From positions 1 to 21,884 of IMG/VR virus record IMGVR_UViG_3300042934_000207: 21,884 bases of DNA. The stretch is one strand, 5' to 3'. The notes below the pieces were generated by a model. The model did not search any database, was not told the DNA's origin, and was given only the letters and a program-made list of their open reading frames with translations. Shown here piece by piece: positions 21,321 to 21,884 of the stretch. How positions within the stretch are numbered: position 1 is the stretch's first letter; every line of letters starts with the position of its first letter. The translations under genes were made by a program, and so were the position numbers. This DNA comes from a virus.

Positions 21321-21797
21321 TCAAGATATTTCGTTTAGCCTAGCGAATTCTCCATGAAACCTGATTGCTGCATCGTTGTATGCTCTTGCCGCTATTTCTG
21401 GAGTTTCGTAGCAACCTATGTAGGTCATTTTGCGATTGATTTTAATTCGCGCGATCCACGATTCGCGTTTACTCGTTTTATTCCGGATCACACCTTTGTA
21501 TCCGGACTTAGCGGTATTGCCGATACGGTTGCATGAATTTTGATGTGGTGTAGCAAAACGCAGATTTTCTTTACGGTTGTCGATCCTGTTGCCATTTTTA
21601 TGATCAACTATCCGGCTTTTTTGAGCTTTCATAATTTCACGGTGCATAAGAATTTTCCATTGCTCACCTTTTTGTCTGTCACCGATCCGGTAGGCGTATC
21701 CATACTGCGATTTATTCCAACGATATTGTGATAAATACTCGTAATCTTCATCGTCGACTAAGCAAATTTCACCTTTACCTAGGATCAATTCTTTCAT
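21321..21797 (-). CDS. HNH homing endonuclease with AP2 DNA-binding domain
   Basis: This is a 158-aa protein. ATG 21797 is preferred because AGGGGTG lies 5-6 bases upstream; a start at 21815 has no such site. An N-terminal beta region (ICLVDDEDYEYLSQYRW) precedes the HNH nuclease: MHREIM (H52), DHKNGNRIDNRKENLRFAT (D65, H66, N68, N74, N78). An AP2-like domain follows (residues 100-155: GYKGV, W-x-ARI, IGCYETPEIAARAYNDAA). Such free-standing enzymes cut DNA and spread into phage genomes. It stands between a hairpin with flanking repeats and the small early genes, so it may be a late insertion. Confidence 0.9.
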   Translation of the reverse strand: MKELILGKGEICLVDDEDYEYLSQYRWNKSQYGYAYRIGDRQKGEQWKILMHREIMKAQKSRIVDHKNGNRIDNRKENLRFATPHQNSCNRIGNTAKSGYKGVIRNKTSKRESWIARIKINRKMTYIGCYETPEIAARAYNDAAIRFHGEFARLNEIS

Positions 21798-21818
21798 GGA
21801 TACACCCCTATTCATTTT

Positions 21819-21869
21819 GATGCTTCATCGCCTGGGAGACCCGAAGGTCTCCGTGTTAAGATGCTTCAT
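21819..21869. repeat. Ten-bp direct repeat flanking a hairpin upstream of the HNH gene
   Basis: GATGCTTCAT occurs at 21819-21828 and again at 21860-21869, with the hairpin between. On the minus strand this is ATGAAGCATC, the 3' end of the preceding gene and a copy just before the HNH gene. It may record the insertion of the HNH gene or a duplicated gene end. Confidence 0.55.
21835..21852. other. Perfect 7-bp hairpin with TTCG/CGAA tetraloop
   Basis: GGAGACC-CGAA-GGTCTCC; on the minus strand the loop is TTCG. It lies 3 bases after the stop of the upstream gene but has no T run on either strand, so it may be an mRNA 3'-end or a weak terminator rather than a canonical one. Confidence 0.6.
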
Positions 21870-21884
21870 AAGCCGTCAGGAAGT
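21856..21884 (-). CDS. 3' end of an unknown gene cut by the window edge
   Basis: One minus-strand frame is open from the right edge to a TAA at 21856-21858 and encodes the ending FLTAYEAS. The hairpin right after it fits a gene end. Only eight codons are visible, so the gene is inferred from context and nothing can be said of its function. Confidence 0.35.

Noticed and set aside
1-21884. CRISPR arrays, tRNA genes, rRNA, insertion sequences, attachment sites or integrase
   Set aside because: No regularly spaced repeats, cloverleaf-like segments, transposase or recombinase motifs were seen by eye.

Overview
This window looks like part of a tailed-phage or prophage genome from a Gram-positive (Bacillota) host. 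The evidence is strong GGAGG-type ribosome sites before nearly every gene, ATGA stop/start overlaps, GTG and TTG starts, and Bacillota-type phage replication genes (DnaD-like and DnaC-like proteins, RecU, an all-alpha dUTPase, YopX). A Paenibacillus-like host is my guess only. Every supported gene lies on the minus strand, so transcription runs from high to low coordinates. There is no integrase, repressor or lysis gene in view, and the phage continues past both edges.

Early and replication region (about 21884 to 16673): the end of an unknown gene; an HNH-AP2 endonuclease; a tight overlapping chain (56-aa protein, YopX-like protein, 56-aa zinc-ribbon-like protein, dUTPase); a DnaD-like replisome organiser whose end overlaps a DnaC-like helicase loader; a 41-aa protein; two short paralogous proteins; a 54-aa protein; RecU; a 31-aa one-helix membrane peptide; and two small unknown proteins.

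Middle region (about 16672 to 14520): a clear extended -10 promoter with a palindrome drives a 326-aa coiled-coil protein that ends in a terminator-like hairpin. It is followed by small genes and an ArpU/sigma-like regulator. Next comes an unusual 190-base leader: a promoter with nested inverted repeats, a possible 20-codon leader ORF, and a strong terminator directly before the packaging genes.

Late region (about 14510 to 1): TerS, TerL, a small membrane protein, portal, a chitobiase-like/FN3/LamG adhesin, an SGNH esterase, scaffold, an N4-gp56 type capsid protein, a 93-aa protein, a beta-propeller fibre-like protein, an SU10/P22-gp4-like adaptor, a beta-helix (pectate-lyase-like) spike, a nozzle-like beta-propeller protein, and a partial gene. 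Capsid, portal, adaptor and nozzle with no tape-measure or tail-tube gene point to a short-tailed (podovirus-like) particle. Four host-binding or glycan-active genes are threaded singly or in pairs between the core head genes, and two pairs of them share short protein modules.

The most notable signals are the terminator-controlled leader before terS, two more strong terminators inside the late operon (which imply regulated read-through), the interspersed modular receptor-binding genes, and several tiny genes with good start signals that automated annotation would probably miss.
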